A stretch of 64,000 nucleotides of DNA from JAPXRI01 sp033813635 (GCA_033813635.1 JAPXRI010000008.1:1-64000), one strand, 5' to 3'; positions 24,426 through 32,704 are shown, counted from the first letter of the stretch. Notes: generated by a model from the sequence alone, not told the origin. Program-made: numbers and translations.

Positions 24426-24551
24426 CTATCGCTTGGCGGCCGCAACGGCAAAAAAGGGCAGACTTCTCCCGTAAACAGCCGTATTGAGGGTAAGGTATAC
24501 TGCGGAAACGAATTTCACCGCGTAAACCAGGTTGTTTTTGATATTTGCCAT
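24426..24551 (-). CDS. Small hydrophobic protein, 41 residues, strongly expressed layout
   Basis: ATG at 24551 follows a near-perfect GGAGGTGATC ribosome-binding site at 6-base spacing. The peptide begins M-A-N-I-K-N-N-L, has a hydrophobic, aromatic middle (about residues 9-37) and ends K-R. It could be a single membrane helix or a secreted peptide precursor. A consensus promoter (24582-24610) lies just upstream and a strong terminator just downstream, so it is an independent, probably highly transcribed unit. I do not recognise the family. The next gene, divergent, encodes a BclB-like spore-surface protein. Confidence 0.75.
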   Translation of the reverse strand: MANIKNNLVYAVKFVSAVYLTLNTAVYGRSLPFFAVAAAKR

Positions 24552-24581
24552 TGCGATCACCTCCATTTCAAAATTTTCTTC

Positions 24582-24610
24582 ATCATATCACGGTTATTAG
24601 AGTCTGTCAA
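24582..24610 (-). promoter_or_regulatory. Consensus sigma-A promoter of the 41-codon gene
   Basis: Minus strand: TTGACA (24610-24605), 17-base spacer, TATGAT (24587-24582). One mismatch to consensus in twelve positions. It directs the 41-codon gene starting at 24551. Confidence 0.88.
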
Positions 24611-24719
24611 GGGGCTGCCGGCGAAATTTTAACACCATCGGAATATCAATCATATGATAGAGTGCATGCAAATACGAGTGTATGCAAGCACATATATCAA
24701 AGCTATTCGGAGGAATGGT

Positions 24720-25589
24720 ATGAATATTTACAGAAATTCTTATCCGGGCAGAGTACGTAAAAACCATGAAAGGGACCCTTCCGCGGCTCGGCTGAGAGAT
24801 ATTTTCAACGAGCCTCCCAGGGACGCCGTTTTTATATCCGCGGACCGCGACGAGAGTGAAAACGGAAAGAGAAAAGAAAAAACCTGCGACTCGAACGGAT
24901 GGTACCCTTGCGCGCCGGCGCCCTCCTGCCTGCCGGGGTCCCAATGCCCGCATTTCTCACTCCTGCCGATTTACTGCTATCCCTGTCCGCCCTGTCCCCC
25001 GTACCCGCCGCATCCGCCATACACGCCCTGCCCGCCGGAACCGCGCTGCTCCGAGCCGCCGGCCCAGACCACGCAGACCCTGCAGCCGGAGGCGATAATT
25101 CCGTATGCTAGCGGTCCGGCGGGAGGGCTGCAATTCGGAACGGCCAGCCTGACGAGCAGCGGAACGGCGGTTACGGTCGGTAACTCCGTGACGGGAATAG
25201 CGCTTGCAGGCGGAAGCATTGACTTGAATACCATCGGCAATATGGCGCCTGTAGTGCCGCGAAACGGAGTTATAACGTCGATAGCGGCATATTTTGCCGT
25301 GTCATCGCCGATCACCCTTGGCAATACCTTGACAATCCATGCGCAGCTCTACGCTTCGGCGACGCCCAACGAGATATTCACGCCTCTCGGAACGGCGGTC
25401 ACCTTGTCCCCGTCCTTCGGTGCCATGGTGACCGCGGGGAGCTGCGCATATACGGTCGACACCTCGCAGGAACTGCAGGTGAACGCCGGCACAAGGCTGC
25501 TGCTGGTCTTCTATGCGGCGGCGTCGACACCGTTCGAAACGCCGACCGTGATTAACGGCTATTGCAGCGGCGGTCTGTCAATCAGATAA
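24720..25589 (+). CDS. BclB-like exosporium/spore surface protein with Pro-Cys-Tyr-rich stalk
   Basis: 289 residues in three parts. Residues 1-60 are charged and polar. Residues 61-118 are rich in Pro, Cys and Tyr (C-P-P-C-P-P-Y-P-P-H-P-P-Y). Residues 128-289 have the Ser/Thr/Ala-rich beta pattern of the C-terminal domain of Bacillus BclB exosporium glycoprotein (A-S-G-P-A-G-G, T-A-V-T-V-G-N-S-V-T-G, I-T-S-I-A-A-Y-F). BclB itself has a collagen-like Gly-X-Y stalk, which is replaced here. ATG at 24720 follows GGAGG; a longer frame upstream lacks a site. No signal peptide is seen, as usual for exosporium proteins assembled from the mother cell. Confidence 0.78.
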   Translation: MNIYRNSYPGRVRKNHERDPSAARLRDIFNEPPRDAVFISADRDESENGKRKEKTCDSNGWYPCAPAPSCLPGSQCPHFSLLPIYCYPCPPCPPYPPHPPYTPCPPEPRCSEPPAQTTQTLQPEAIIPYASGPAGGLQFGTASLTSSGTAVTVGNSVTGIALAGGSIDLNTIGNMAPVVPRNGVITSIAAYFAVSSPITLGNTLTIHAQLYASATPNEIFTPLGTAVTLSPSFGAMVTAGSCAYTVDTSQELQVNAGTRLLLVFYAAASTPFETPTVINGYCSGGLSIR

Positions 25590-25617
25590 TTCCGCGAAAG
25601 TATATGCAATACCCTAA

Positions 25618-25651
25618 AGGCGGAATGGCGGGAATTTCCGCCTCGTTTTTT
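25618..25651 (+). terminator. Intrinsic terminator of the BclB-like gene
   Basis: Stem AGGCGGAA/TTCCGCCT (25618-25625, 25636-25643) and a T-run ending at 25651. Confidence 0.82.
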
Positions 25652-25683
25652 GCAAAAACCGCGCGCATTAGAAGCGCGCGGTT
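25652..25683 (-). terminator. Intrinsic terminator of the coat-protein operon
   Basis: A perfect 10-bp stem AACCGCGCGC/GCGCGCGGTT (25657-25666, 25674-25683) and TTTTT on the minus strand. It ends the two-gene coat operon. Confidence 0.82.
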
Positions 25684-25707
25684 GTATTTTACATTATTTA
25701 GACGCGG

Positions 25708-25956
25708 TTATCCCTGAAGCTGGCTTTTTACCTGGGATACTTCCGTATCCGTCGCCATTGAAGACGGCTTATAATAGCCTTTAGTCTGGGCGAGCTTAAA
25801 AAGCTCGTACTGCGAGCACTCGTCGCTGTTTCTAATCTGCTGAAGAGTCGATCTAAGATTCTGATTTGCGCATTCGGAGATTGCCGTGGTGTAAAAAGTA
25901 AGGCTGCTTTTTACGCTCGAAAGCGCGTCGTTGACCATATCTTTTTCCTGAAGCAT
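25708..25956 (-). CDS. CotF-like spore coat protein
   Basis: 82 residues, all helical, with the coat protein F pattern: D-x-L-S-S-x-K-x-x-L-T-x-Y near the start, E-C-A-N-Q-N-L-R in the middle and G-Y-Y-K-P near the end. In Bacillus CotF is a coat component. It lies 10 bases after a 61-residue partner gene, and the two probably represent halves or paralogous units of the coat F module. This supports a spore-forming host. Confidence 0.83.
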   Translation of the reverse strand: MLQEKDMVNDALSSVKSSLTFYTTAISECANQNLRSTLQQIRNSDECSQYELFKLAQTKGYYKPSSMATDTEVSQVKSQLQG

Positions 25957-25966
25957 GATTTTCCTC

Positions 25967-26152
25967 CTAACTCAAAAATGTTATCAGCTGCTGCTTGGTT
26001 TTCTGCGCTTCCTGCGCGGATTTTTCAAAAAAAGCCTTGACCTGAGGGTCGGTCGCCTGCTGGGCGTACGCCTGCATTTTCTGGTGAGCGGTTTCGTGGG
26101 CGCCGATCAGATGGCGAAGATTCTGAAGTTCAATCTGATTTAACTGTGACAT
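25967..26152 (-). CDS. Small coat-associated helical protein, partner of CotF-like
   Basis: 61 residues, helical and glutamine-rich. It begins M-S-Q-L-N-Q-I-E-L-Q-N-L-R and contains H-E-T-A-H-Q-K-M. From memory such a short protein often precedes the CotF-like gene in Clostridia and resembles the N-terminal half of longer coat F proteins. A good AGGAG site precedes the ATG. It forms an operon with the CotF-like gene. Confidence 0.75.
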   Translation of the reverse strand: MSQLNQIELQNLRHLIGAHETAHQKMQAYAQQATDPQVKAFFEKSAQEAQKTKQQLITFLS

Positions 26153-26281
26153 TGCAAATCTCCTTTCGGTGAATTTCTTTTGTTATTATGAAGAAGATGT
26201 CCCGCAATTATACATATTTGGCAGCCGGTTTATCCGGTTTAAAAATATTTTCACAAACCACAATTTGGCATGAAATAACCC

Positions 26282-26310
26282 TTGACAAACGCAAGAATTC
26301 CGGGTATAAT
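26282..26310 (+). promoter_or_regulatory. Perfect consensus promoter of the cold-shock gene
   Basis: TTGACA (26282-26287), exactly 17 bases, TATAAT (26305-26310). Twelve of twelve consensus positions match. About 120 bases separate the expected start site from the ATG at 26436. A long 5' leader of this kind is typical of cold-shock mRNAs. Confidence 0.9.
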
Positions 26311-26435
26311 ATAGCCGTATTCTAAATGTATCGACAAGACTCGCACGTATTGTAAGTCATCGTTCGTCAGGTGGTGTACAATTCGTGCGATATTTATTTG
26401 CAGGGAATACTAAATTATTATTACGGGGGCGCCTT

Positions 26436-26645
26436 ATGAAAGGTACAGTCAAGTGGTTCAACAATGAAAAGGGATTCGGATTTATCTCCAACGACGACGG
26501 CAGCGGCGATGTTTTCGTACATTTCTCCGCAATCATGACCGAGGGTTTCAAAACCCTGAACGAAGGCCAGAAGGTCAGCTTTGATACCGAACCCGATCCC
26601 AAGAACAGCGCTAAGCTCAGAGCGGTTAACGTCCGTCCGGAATAA
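26436..26645 (+). CDS. Cold-shock protein (CspA family)
   Basis: 69 residues forming one cold-shock domain. RNP1 K-G-F-G-F-I and RNP2 V-F-V-H-F are both intact, and the start M-K-G-T-V-K-W-F is the family norm. It binds single-stranded RNA and melts secondary structure. A longer frame from 26385 is upstream leader, not protein. A perfect promoter and a strong terminator make this a single-gene unit. Confidence 0.95.
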   Translation: MKGTVKWFNNEKGFGFISNDDGSGDVFVHFSAIMTEGFKTLNEGQKVSFDTEPDPKNSAKLRAVNVRPE

Positions 26646-26657
26646 CGCTAAAAAAGC

Positions 26658-26692
26658 AAGCCCGCCTTTTATCGGCGGGCCTTCTTTATTTT
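26658..26692 (+). terminator. Intrinsic terminator of the cold-shock gene
   Basis: A 9-bp stem AAGCCCGCC/GGCGGGCCTT (26658-26666, 26674 onward, the A-T pairs at its base included) followed by CTTTATTTTT. Confidence 0.88.
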
Positions 26693-26742
26693 TACGGTAA
26701 AAGCGGGCGGTATCGAATATCATTAGCCGTGGGATTAAAGCG

Positions 26743-27228
26743 TCAATACCCGCCGAGATGGAAAAAGTTTACAGGAAACGGGTAAAAGCTGACGCCGGTT
26801 TCGTAGCCCGCAAGTTCATCGTTAGCGTAGGCGATCTTGTGCTTTAGAACGACATGGTACGAAATCGCAGAGTAGGCGATGGTGCCCCCGTCCTTATAAT
26901 TATTGAACACCGGCAGGATCGAAACCGCGAGAGCGACGAGCAGAATTTTCAGCCATCTTTTTTTCAGGCGGACAGCCAGGTAGACGCAGAACAGGGCGAT
27001 TGCCGGGGTGGCCAGCATCAAAAGCGTCGCGGCGGTGCGGACCGCGTTTTCGGTAAACGAGCCGTTTCGTACCATGTTTCCGGGGCTGAAATAGCGGTAA
27101 ACCGTCAAAACGGCCGCCAAAACGGCCAAAACCGACGGGATAATCAGCCCGAAAATGCCCTTCGCTTTCCGGCTTAAAAAGTATTCCGGAACGGAAAAAA
27201 CCGCGGCGATGACGATTAATGTGACCAT
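26743..27228 (-). CDS. Hypothetical four-helix membrane protein
   Basis: 161 residues with about four hydrophobic segments (roughly 3-16, 24-44, 60-84 and 90-106) and a polar C-terminal 50 residues. ATG at 27228 is set by GGAGG five bases upstream; a TTG within that site is rejected. No family recognised. It is convergent with the cold-shock gene and divergent from the leader-controlled gene at 27512. Confidence 0.7.
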   Translation of the reverse strand: MVTLIVIAAVFSVPEYFLSRKAKGIFGLIIPSVLAVLAAVLTVYRYFSPGNMVRNGSFTENAVRTAATLLMLATPAIALFCVYLAVRLKKRWLKILLVALAVSILPVFNNYKDGGTIAYSAISYHVVLKHKIAYANDELAGYETGVSFYPFPVNFFHLGGY

Positions 27229-27293
27229 GGGCGCCTCCAAAAGCTTTATATAGGTCGATTATACCTTAAAAGTGTGAAAATATCAATTAATTA

Positions 27294-27322
27294 TTGACAA
27301 ACGTCCGACGTTTCGCTACAAT
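27294..27322 (+). promoter_or_regulatory. Consensus-like promoter of the leader-controlled gene
   Basis: TTGACA (27294-27299), 17 bases, TACAAT (27317-27322). Eleven of twelve consensus positions match. About 185 bases separate it from the downstream gene start, enough for a leader peptide and an attenuator. Confidence 0.85.
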
Positions 27323-27359
27323 AGATCTGTTCCATAAGTCAACGAAAGGGGCGACGAAT

Positions 27360-27413
27360 ATGACAAATCAATATTTATCGGATGTCGTATTCGCCGCCTG
27401 CACCGGTTTTTGA
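27360..27413 (+). CDS. 17-residue leader peptide
   Basis: ATG at 27360 follows AAAGGGG at about 8 bases and the ORF stops at 27413. The peptide has 17 residues, starting M-T-N-Q-Y-L and ending C-T-G-F. It lies between a strong promoter and a terminator-like hairpin, the classical order of a translation-sensing leader. No run of a single amino-acid codon is present, so amino-acid attenuation is not obvious; ribosome stalling by a drug or by the nascent peptide is an alternative. Confidence 0.5.
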   Translation: MTNQYLSDVVFAACTGF

Positions 27414-27445
27414 GCATAATAATCTGTTTTTTTTGTCGTGTTTGC

Positions 27446-27475
27446 GCACATCCGATCAAGGGGGTGTGCTTTTTT
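27446..27475 (+). terminator. Attenuator-like terminator in the 5' leader
   Basis: Stem GCACATCC/GGGTGTGC (27446-27453, 27462-27469; one T-G pair) and six T. It lies after the leader peptide and before the main gene, so transcription must be allowed through it. Confidence 0.65.
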
Positions 27476-27511
27476 ATACCATGCGGCGCGCCCGAAGGGG
27501 ACCGTATATAT

Positions 27512-27997
27512 ATGATGGAGGACTTCGGGATTCGGGATGTGACGGAACGGGCGAAGGCGCCCCGTGAAAGTTACAGTGTTTGCGCGGAGCGCCCGGCCCC
27601 CGCCATGTGGGAGCAGGGGAGAGTGCTTTTATCCGAGGGCTTTACCTCCTATCCGGAGGGCAGCGGTTCGGAAAGGCTCGAGGTGTCCGATATGGGCTTT
27701 ATTCTGATTGGGGACGAGCGGATTGACGTCAGGATGCCCCACAACATCGCGACACAGGCCCAGCTCGACGCGGTCGGCTTCATGCTCCGCGCCCTTGAGA
27801 TTGAGACAACCGGGGCGGAAGTCGACCTGAAAAAACAGATAGACTTTCTCTATTATAAAATTGAAGCGGAGGGGCTCGACTGCATCTATTCAAGCTATTT
27901 CACGGCGTGCGGCCGCTTTCTGGACCTGCCGAGAAAAGCAGAGATAATGGCTGTGATCAACAGGATGAGGAAAATCGGGTTTGTTAAAAAGGCTTAG
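27512..27997 (+). CDS. Hypothetical protein behind a leader peptide and attenuator
   Basis: 161 residues, soluble, no signal peptide. ATG at 27512 (a second ATG follows directly) has GAAGGGGA about 10 bases upstream; the frame extends upstream to 27410 through the attenuator, which is not protein. A segment G-D-E-R-I-D-V-R-M-P, followed by a helix rich in Leu and Ala, faintly recalls the C-terminal part of COG3044 ABC-class ATPases. I cannot confirm this, and no Walker motif is present. A strong terminator follows, so the gene is a single unit. Confidence 0.65.
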   Translation: MMEDFGIRDVTERAKAPRESYSVCAERPAPAMWEQGRVLLSEGFTSYPEGSGSERLEVSDMGFILIGDERIDVRMPHNIATQAQLDAVGFMLRALEIETTGAEVDLKKQIDFLYYKIEAEGLDCIYSSYFTACGRFLDLPRKAEIMAVINRMRKIGFVKKA

Positions 27998-28005
27998 ATA
28001 TAACC

Positions 28006-28036
28006 GGCGGAAGCGCTTAAGCTCTTCCGCCTTTTT
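28006..28036 (+). terminator. Intrinsic terminator after the leader-controlled gene
   Basis: Stem GGCGGAAG/CTTCCGCC (28006-28013, 28024-28031) and five T. Confidence 0.85.
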
Positions 28037-28045
28037 ATTATTATT

Positions 28046-29176
28046 TTATCGAGCCGCAGTGGAGCGAACTGTCTGTGGGTAGGTGTAGATGTCGCCCGCA
28101 AAGTTTCTCATCACGACCTTGTCATCGGCGAGCGAGATGATATACTCGGGGTTGATCGGAATCTTTCCGCCGCCTCCCGGCGCGTCGATGACGAATTTCG
28201 GCACCGCGAAGCCCGATATGTTTCCGGTCAAATCGCAAATGATATTGATCCCCGTCTCGACCTTCGTGCGGAAATGCCCGATGCCGCGGCTCATATCGCA
28301 CTGGTAGAGGTAATAGGGGCGGACTCTCGCTTTGACAAGCTTTAAAAGGAGCTCCTTCATGACCTCCGTGGTGTCGTTGATCCCGCGGAGCAGGACGCTC
28401 TGGTTGCCCAGGGGGATACCCGCGTCGACAATGCGTTCACACGCCGAGACGGCGTCCGGCGTGAGCTCGGAGGGGTGGTTGAAGTGGGTGTTGATCCATA
28501 TCGGATTATATTTGCGGAGCATACGCAACAGCTGCGGCGTAACGCGCATCGGCATTACCACCGGCACCCGCGTGCCGATACGGATAATCTCGACGTGCTC
28601 GATTTTGCGGAGAGCCGAAATAATATGCTCGAGCCTCGCGTCCCCGAGGGTCAGCGGGTCGCCGCCGGAGATCAGCACGTCCCTGATCGCCGGCGTTTTC
28701 CGGATATACTCCACGGCGGCGTCGATCTCGCTCTCAGATATGGCCCGGTCCTCCTCGCCCACCAGCCGCCTACGGGTGCAGTGGCGGCAGTACATCGAGC
28801 AGACATGGGTGACGAGAAACAGCACCCTGTCCGGGTAACGGTGGACGATGAACGGGACGGGGCTCTGTCCCTCTTCGTTCAGCGGGTCCGCCATGTCGCA
28901 GTCGAGCACCCGGGTCTCCTCGATTGAGGGGACGGCCTGGCGGCGTATCGGGCAGTTCGGGTCCGTCGGGCTCATCAGCGAGGCGTAATAGGGCGTAATC
29001 GCCATGCGGAACGCGCCGAGGCATTTTGATATGTCGTTCTTTTCCCATTCAGAAAGGGTGATTACCTTTTCGAGGTCGTCAATTGTCGTTATCCTGTTTT
29101 TAAACTGCCATTTCCAATCGTACCAATCCCGATCGCAGACCTGCGAACCCATGAAGAGATGATATCCTTCTTCCAT
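28046..29176 (-). CDS. kamA: Lysine 2,3-aminomutase
   Basis: 376 residues. The radical SAM motif C-S-M-Y-C-R-H-C gives Cys126, Cys130 and Cys133. The PLP lysine is Lys338 in D-A-P-G-G-G-G-K. Asp294 (Y-Q-C-D) and Asp331 (I-D-A-P), which bind the lysine side-chain amine in clostridial lysine 2,3-aminomutase, are both present; glutamate 2,3-aminomutase differs there. The product is therefore beta-lysine. The gene lies 4 bases after an ATP-grasp ligase gene. No later lysine-fermentation genes and no beta-lysine acetyltransferase are near. Confidence 0.88.
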   Translation of the reverse strand: MEEGYHLFMGSQVCDRDWYDWKWQFKNRITTIDDLEKVITLSEWEKNDISKCLGAFRMAITPYYASLMSPTDPNCPIRRQAVPSIEETRVLDCDMADPLNEEGQSPVPFIVHRYPDRVLFLVTHVCSMYCRHCTRRRLVGEEDRAISESEIDAAVEYIRKTPAIRDVLISGGDPLTLGDARLEHIISALRKIEHVEIIRIGTRVPVVMPMRVTPQLLRMLRKYNPIWINTHFNHPSELTPDAVSACERIVDAGIPLGNQSVLLRGINDTTEVMKELLLKLVKARVRPYYLYQCDMSRGIGHFRTKVETGINIICDLTGNISGFAVPKFVIDAPGGGGKIPINPEYIISLADDKVVMRNFAGDIYTYPQTVRSTAAR

Positions 29177-29179
29177 TCT

Positions 29180-30232
29180 CTAATCATCTCCGTTTGCGGC
29201 GCGGCGGATGCCGAGCCTTTTCAGGGCGCACTTCAGGATGTTCTGGACCAGGTCCTCATAGCCCATGCCGTTGAACTCCGCGAGCATCGGAAAATCGCTG
29301 TAGCCGGGAGCGAGGCCCGGGAGCGGATTAATCTCTATGAAGAAGAGCTTTCCGTCCTCGGACAGCCTGAAGTCCATACGGGCGAAATCCCTGCACCCTA
29401 GAACCCGATATATTTTCTCGGCAGCGCCTGTCATCGCGGCTTCGGTTTTACTGTCAATATCTGCGGGGCAGTCGTAGCGTATCAGTTCCTTGTAATTCTG
29501 CTTAACGGTAAAGCTGTACACATTGAACTTTTCCGTTTTGTTTAGAAAGACGACCTCCATTGGCCTGAATACCCGGATATCGTCGCCGTTTCCGAGGAGA
29601 CCGACGGTGAACTCTCTTCCTCCGATATACTCTTCGACAAGCATATCCTCCGAATACAATTCGAAATTTTTAGCCAGCAGTTTTTTCAGCCCGGCGCGAT
29701 CGGCGGCAATGCAGACGTCCGAGATGCCTTTGCTGGAGCCTTCGGCGTTCGGCTTCACAATCGCTGGGAAAGTAAAGCGTCCGCCGGGATTTTTGGAGTC
29801 TTTTGGAACAACCCTGTATTTCGGTGTGCTGATACCATAGGTCGAGATCAGCCGCTTTGTCAGCGCCTTGTCCAGCGCGATGCAGAGCGTGGTTTCGTCC
29901 GAACCTACGAACGGGATGCCGAACAGGTTCAGAATCGCCGGAACCTCCGCTTCTCTCCCTCTGCCCTGGATCCCCTCGGCGATGTTGAAAACGATATCCA
30001 CCGGGGTCTCCTCGAGCCTTTTCGCCAGACCGCGGTCCGCCTCCATCAGGAAGACGCCGCAGCCGAGCTTTTCCAGCGCTTTTTTTATCGAGAGCACAGT
30101 TTCGATATGGTCATACTCGGCCTCGATATCCGCGGCTTCTGACACCACACCTTTTTTTACATTAAAGGTGAGTCCTACGCGCAGTTTACCCCCAGGCTCG
30201 GATTTGGGGTCAGGGTTTAGTGTGTCCTCCAC
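29180..30232 (-). CDS. ATP-grasp ligase, D-Ala-D-Ala ligase-like
   Basis: 350 residues with the ATP-grasp core of the Ddl family: N-I-A-E-G near 85, K-P-N-A-E-G-S-S-K-G as the ATP-binding loop, and M-D-F-R with E-I-N-P-L-P-G for Mg2+ near the C-terminus. The N-terminal region is not that of a typical Ddl, and the gene is fused in an operon with kamA (4-base gap). Peptide-bond formation with beta-lysine or lysine as one substrate is a reasonable guess. A cell-wall D-Ala-D-Ala role is less likely in this context. Confidence 0.8.
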   Translation of the reverse strand: MEDTLNPDPKSEPGGKLRVGLTFNVKKGVVSEAADIEAEYDHIETVLSIKKALEKLGCGVFLMEADRGLAKRLEETPVDIVFNIAEGIQGRGREAEVPAILNLFGIPFVGSDETTLCIALDKALTKRLISTYGISTPKYRVVPKDSKNPGGRFTFPAIVKPNAEGSSKGISDVCIAADRAGLKKLLAKNFELYSEDMLVEEYIGGREFTVGLLGNGDDIRVFRPMEVVFLNKTEKFNVYSFTVKQNYKELIRYDCPADIDSKTEAAMTGAAEKIYRVLGCRDFARMDFRLSEDGKLFFIEINPLPGLAPGYSDFPMLAEFNGMGYEDLVQNILKCALKRLGIRRAANGDD

Positions 30233-30581
30233 AGATTACACCGTCCTTAAGTTTTTGATTTGTTGACACATGATATGCTTTTTACAGATATGCTGTGAGC
30301 GCGAACCGATTTAAAGATTTGTATATCCCCCTGAAAATCAGTATAGTTATAGACTTAAAATGTTTGGTTGTCAATAGACATTTATGAATTGTTCATTACG
30401 TTTTTTTATGGGCGAAGGGCATATCGAAATTGCAGGATATGAGCCTTCCGACAGGCGTTTTCAGGCGGAGATTGTTATTGCTTTAGCCGGGGTTTCGGGG
30501 TATAATGGCAGAGCGCGATTTGAGATTTATACAAGAGAAACCGTCTTGAAGCAAAGACGCAAATGTGGGGATGAAAAAGCC

Positions 30582-31478
30582 ATGGAAAAGATTAACGTCT
30601 GGGTATTGCTGCCGGTTTCGCTCGTGATTACGCTGACTTACAGCGTTTTAAGGAATTATTTCAGCAAGATAACTGTGAAAACGGCGGCAGACTACTATAT
30701 TTTCAACGCCGCGACCAGCCTGATTTCGGCGGCCGTTCTGCTCGCGCTGTCCGGCGGCTTTAGAGCGCCGTCGGTTTTCACGCTGCTGCTCGGCGTGGCC
30801 TTTGGCATCGCCACGGCGCTGGCCGCGATATTCAACCTTCAAGCGTTCGGGGTCGGACCGATGTCGTATACAACAGTGATTTTGACGGCCTCGATGATAA
30901 TCCCCGCGATTTCGGGGCGCATTTTCTGGAACGAAGAAGTCGGCGTGTTCCGGTATGTCGGGGTTTTTCTGATGCTCGTCTCGATTACGCTTTCGGTGAA
31001 CAAAAAGAACGGCGATAAGAAATCGTCGTTCAAATGGCTGGCGCTGTGCCTTCTCGGGTTTTTATTCAACGGTGTGATTGGGGTGATGCAGAAGATACAC
31101 CAGAGCTCGGAGCACTCCGGAGAGCTCGGCGAATTTCTCGTAATCGCCTTTGTCGTCGCTTCGGCGTTTTCCTGCGGGGTGTATCTGTGGTACAAAACGG
31201 TGAAAAAAGTTGAAAAATCGATCTCGTTCTCACCCCGTTTCGGTACGGTCTGGATCGCCGCCGTCTCCGGTGTCTGCATCGCGCTGGCAAACCAGATCAA
31301 TTTATACCTCTCCGGTAAGATGGACAGCATGATCTTTTTCCCGGTCGTCAACGGCGGCGGTCTGGCCCTCGCGACGCTTGCCGCGGTGGTGCTCTTCAGG
31401 GAGCGGCTGACGGCAAAGCAGTGGACCGGCATCGCGATCGGAACGGTATCCGTTCTGCTGCTCTGCGGAATTGTTTAA
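30582..31478 (+). CDS. DMT superfamily (EamA-like) transporter
   Basis: 298 residues with ten evenly spaced hydrophobic helices in two repeats, as in EamA/DMT drug/metabolite transporters. The second halves of both repeats carry a similar F-R/W-x-E-x-x-T/G pattern (F-W-N-E-E-V-G and F-R-E-R-L-T). ATG at 30582 is used; the frame extends 66 codons upstream through non-membrane sequence without a ribosome-binding site. The substrate is unknown. It is divergent from the kamA/ligase operon and could export its product, though nothing in the sequence proves it. Confidence 0.82.
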   Translation: MEKINVWVLLPVSLVITLTYSVLRNYFSKITVKTAADYYIFNAATSLISAAVLLALSGGFRAPSVFTLLLGVAFGIATALAAIFNLQAFGVGPMSYTTVILTASMIIPAISGRIFWNEEVGVFRYVGVFLMLVSITLSVNKKNGDKKSSFKWLALCLLGFLFNGVIGVMQKIHQSSEHSGELGEFLVIAFVVASAFSCGVYLWYKTVKKVEKSISFSPRFGTVWIAAVSGVCIALANQINLYLSGKMDSMIFFPVVNGGGLALATLAAVVLFRERLTAKQWTGIAIGTVSVLLLCGIV

Positions 31479-31709
31479 CGCTGTTTTTTCCTTTGTTTTT
31501 CAAAAAGCGGCAATCTGGGAAAAGCTTTTTAACCTTCCGCGGGGTAGAATATAAGCGACGTACGGAAACTGCCCGGTCAAGAATTCACAAGCAAAACTAT
31601 GACACAAAACAATTTTGCCACAGGATACGGCAGTATTGTATACGATGTATTTATAAAACTCCTTTTATTGTTACCCCGAAACATTCGGGTTTATCAACAA
31701 TGATTTACT

Positions 31710-32704
31710 TTATTGAAGAGCAATTGCGGCCGGTTGTTTTACCTTTATCGGTACCAGTAGATTGAGTTGTATAAACTGTGTCGCATTTTCATCACCTGCA
31801 AAATATGAATATGCGTTAAGATGCTCTTCTAAACAACCATTCATTCCGAATGGTTCCCGTGCATCATACTCATATTCGCCACTGTTCATACCCATTGACC
31901 AAGAAGTTGCCATTCATGGAAATCACCCATCTTAATACAATGAGCCGCATACAATCCTCCCTTAAAGTATTTTTTTTGCAGAGTAGCCGGAACATCCAAA
32001 TCATCAGGAATGGTCACCCAAAATTCATATCCATATGTTTCATTGCCGGTTGGTGAAGGATTATTAAATCCAAACATTCTCAAATCGGGTTTGATTTTTT
32101 GAAGCTCAATGCTTCTGATAAACTCCTCTAGCGGTTTCCCTGCATTTTCTTCGGGATTTTCTCCAAAATAGTGACTTGCCGCAACGATGCAGGGTGGCAA
32201 ATGAATAATACGCACATTCTTTAGGGTTGATAAAATTTCATTTGCTTTGTTTAGGTCGTCCATAGAACATTCCTCCTTTAATTTGATTTTTGAAAGACTT
32301 AGCGTTTGAATCACACTTATGATATCAGCATCATTGAGCATGTCAAGCTTGATATGCGTATGCACCATCGAATTTAATCGAGTAATAAATGTATTCAAAA
32401 TATCTCGTATTGTTTGGAGCGCAGTTATTTTGGTATTAATCTCATCAATGCTTTCCTGAAGGATTTCAATAATTTTTGTTTGCTCGATATCATTAAATAT
32501 CAAAGCAATCTTTTTCAACGGAATACGCAATTTCCGTAGTGCGATAATCTGCTGAAGACGTCTTAAAGCAGATTCATCATATACACGATACGCATAGTTT
32601 TGCTTGCGAGTGCTGGGTAATAGACCGATTTAATCATAGTATCGAAGCATTCTTGTTGTAACATTGAAGGTCTTTGTAACCTCGCTGATCGTCATTAGTT
32701 TCAT
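31710..32704 (-). pseudogene. MerR family regulator with GyrI-like domain, inactivated
   Basis: ATG at 32704 follows AAGGAGG. A MerR helix-turn-helix begins (M-T-I-S-E-V-T-K-x-F-N-V-T-T-R-M-L-R-Y-Y-D), then codon 25 is TAA (32632-32630) where relatives have Gln or Lys before I-G-L-L. The frame continues to a GyrI-like effector-binding domain. A second lesion, one base lost near 31888, separates G-Q-W-V from M-N-S-G-E-Y-E-Y-D, after which the rest reads to 31710. Restored length is about 330 residues. The two lesions make it a pseudogene. Its DNA is visibly richer in A and T than its flanks. Confidence 0.85.

Noticed and set aside
30384..30581. 66-codon N-terminal extension of the EamA-like transporter
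   Set aside because: The extension is non-membrane sequence that the family lacks, and it has no ribosome-binding site; ATG at 30582 fits the first helix.
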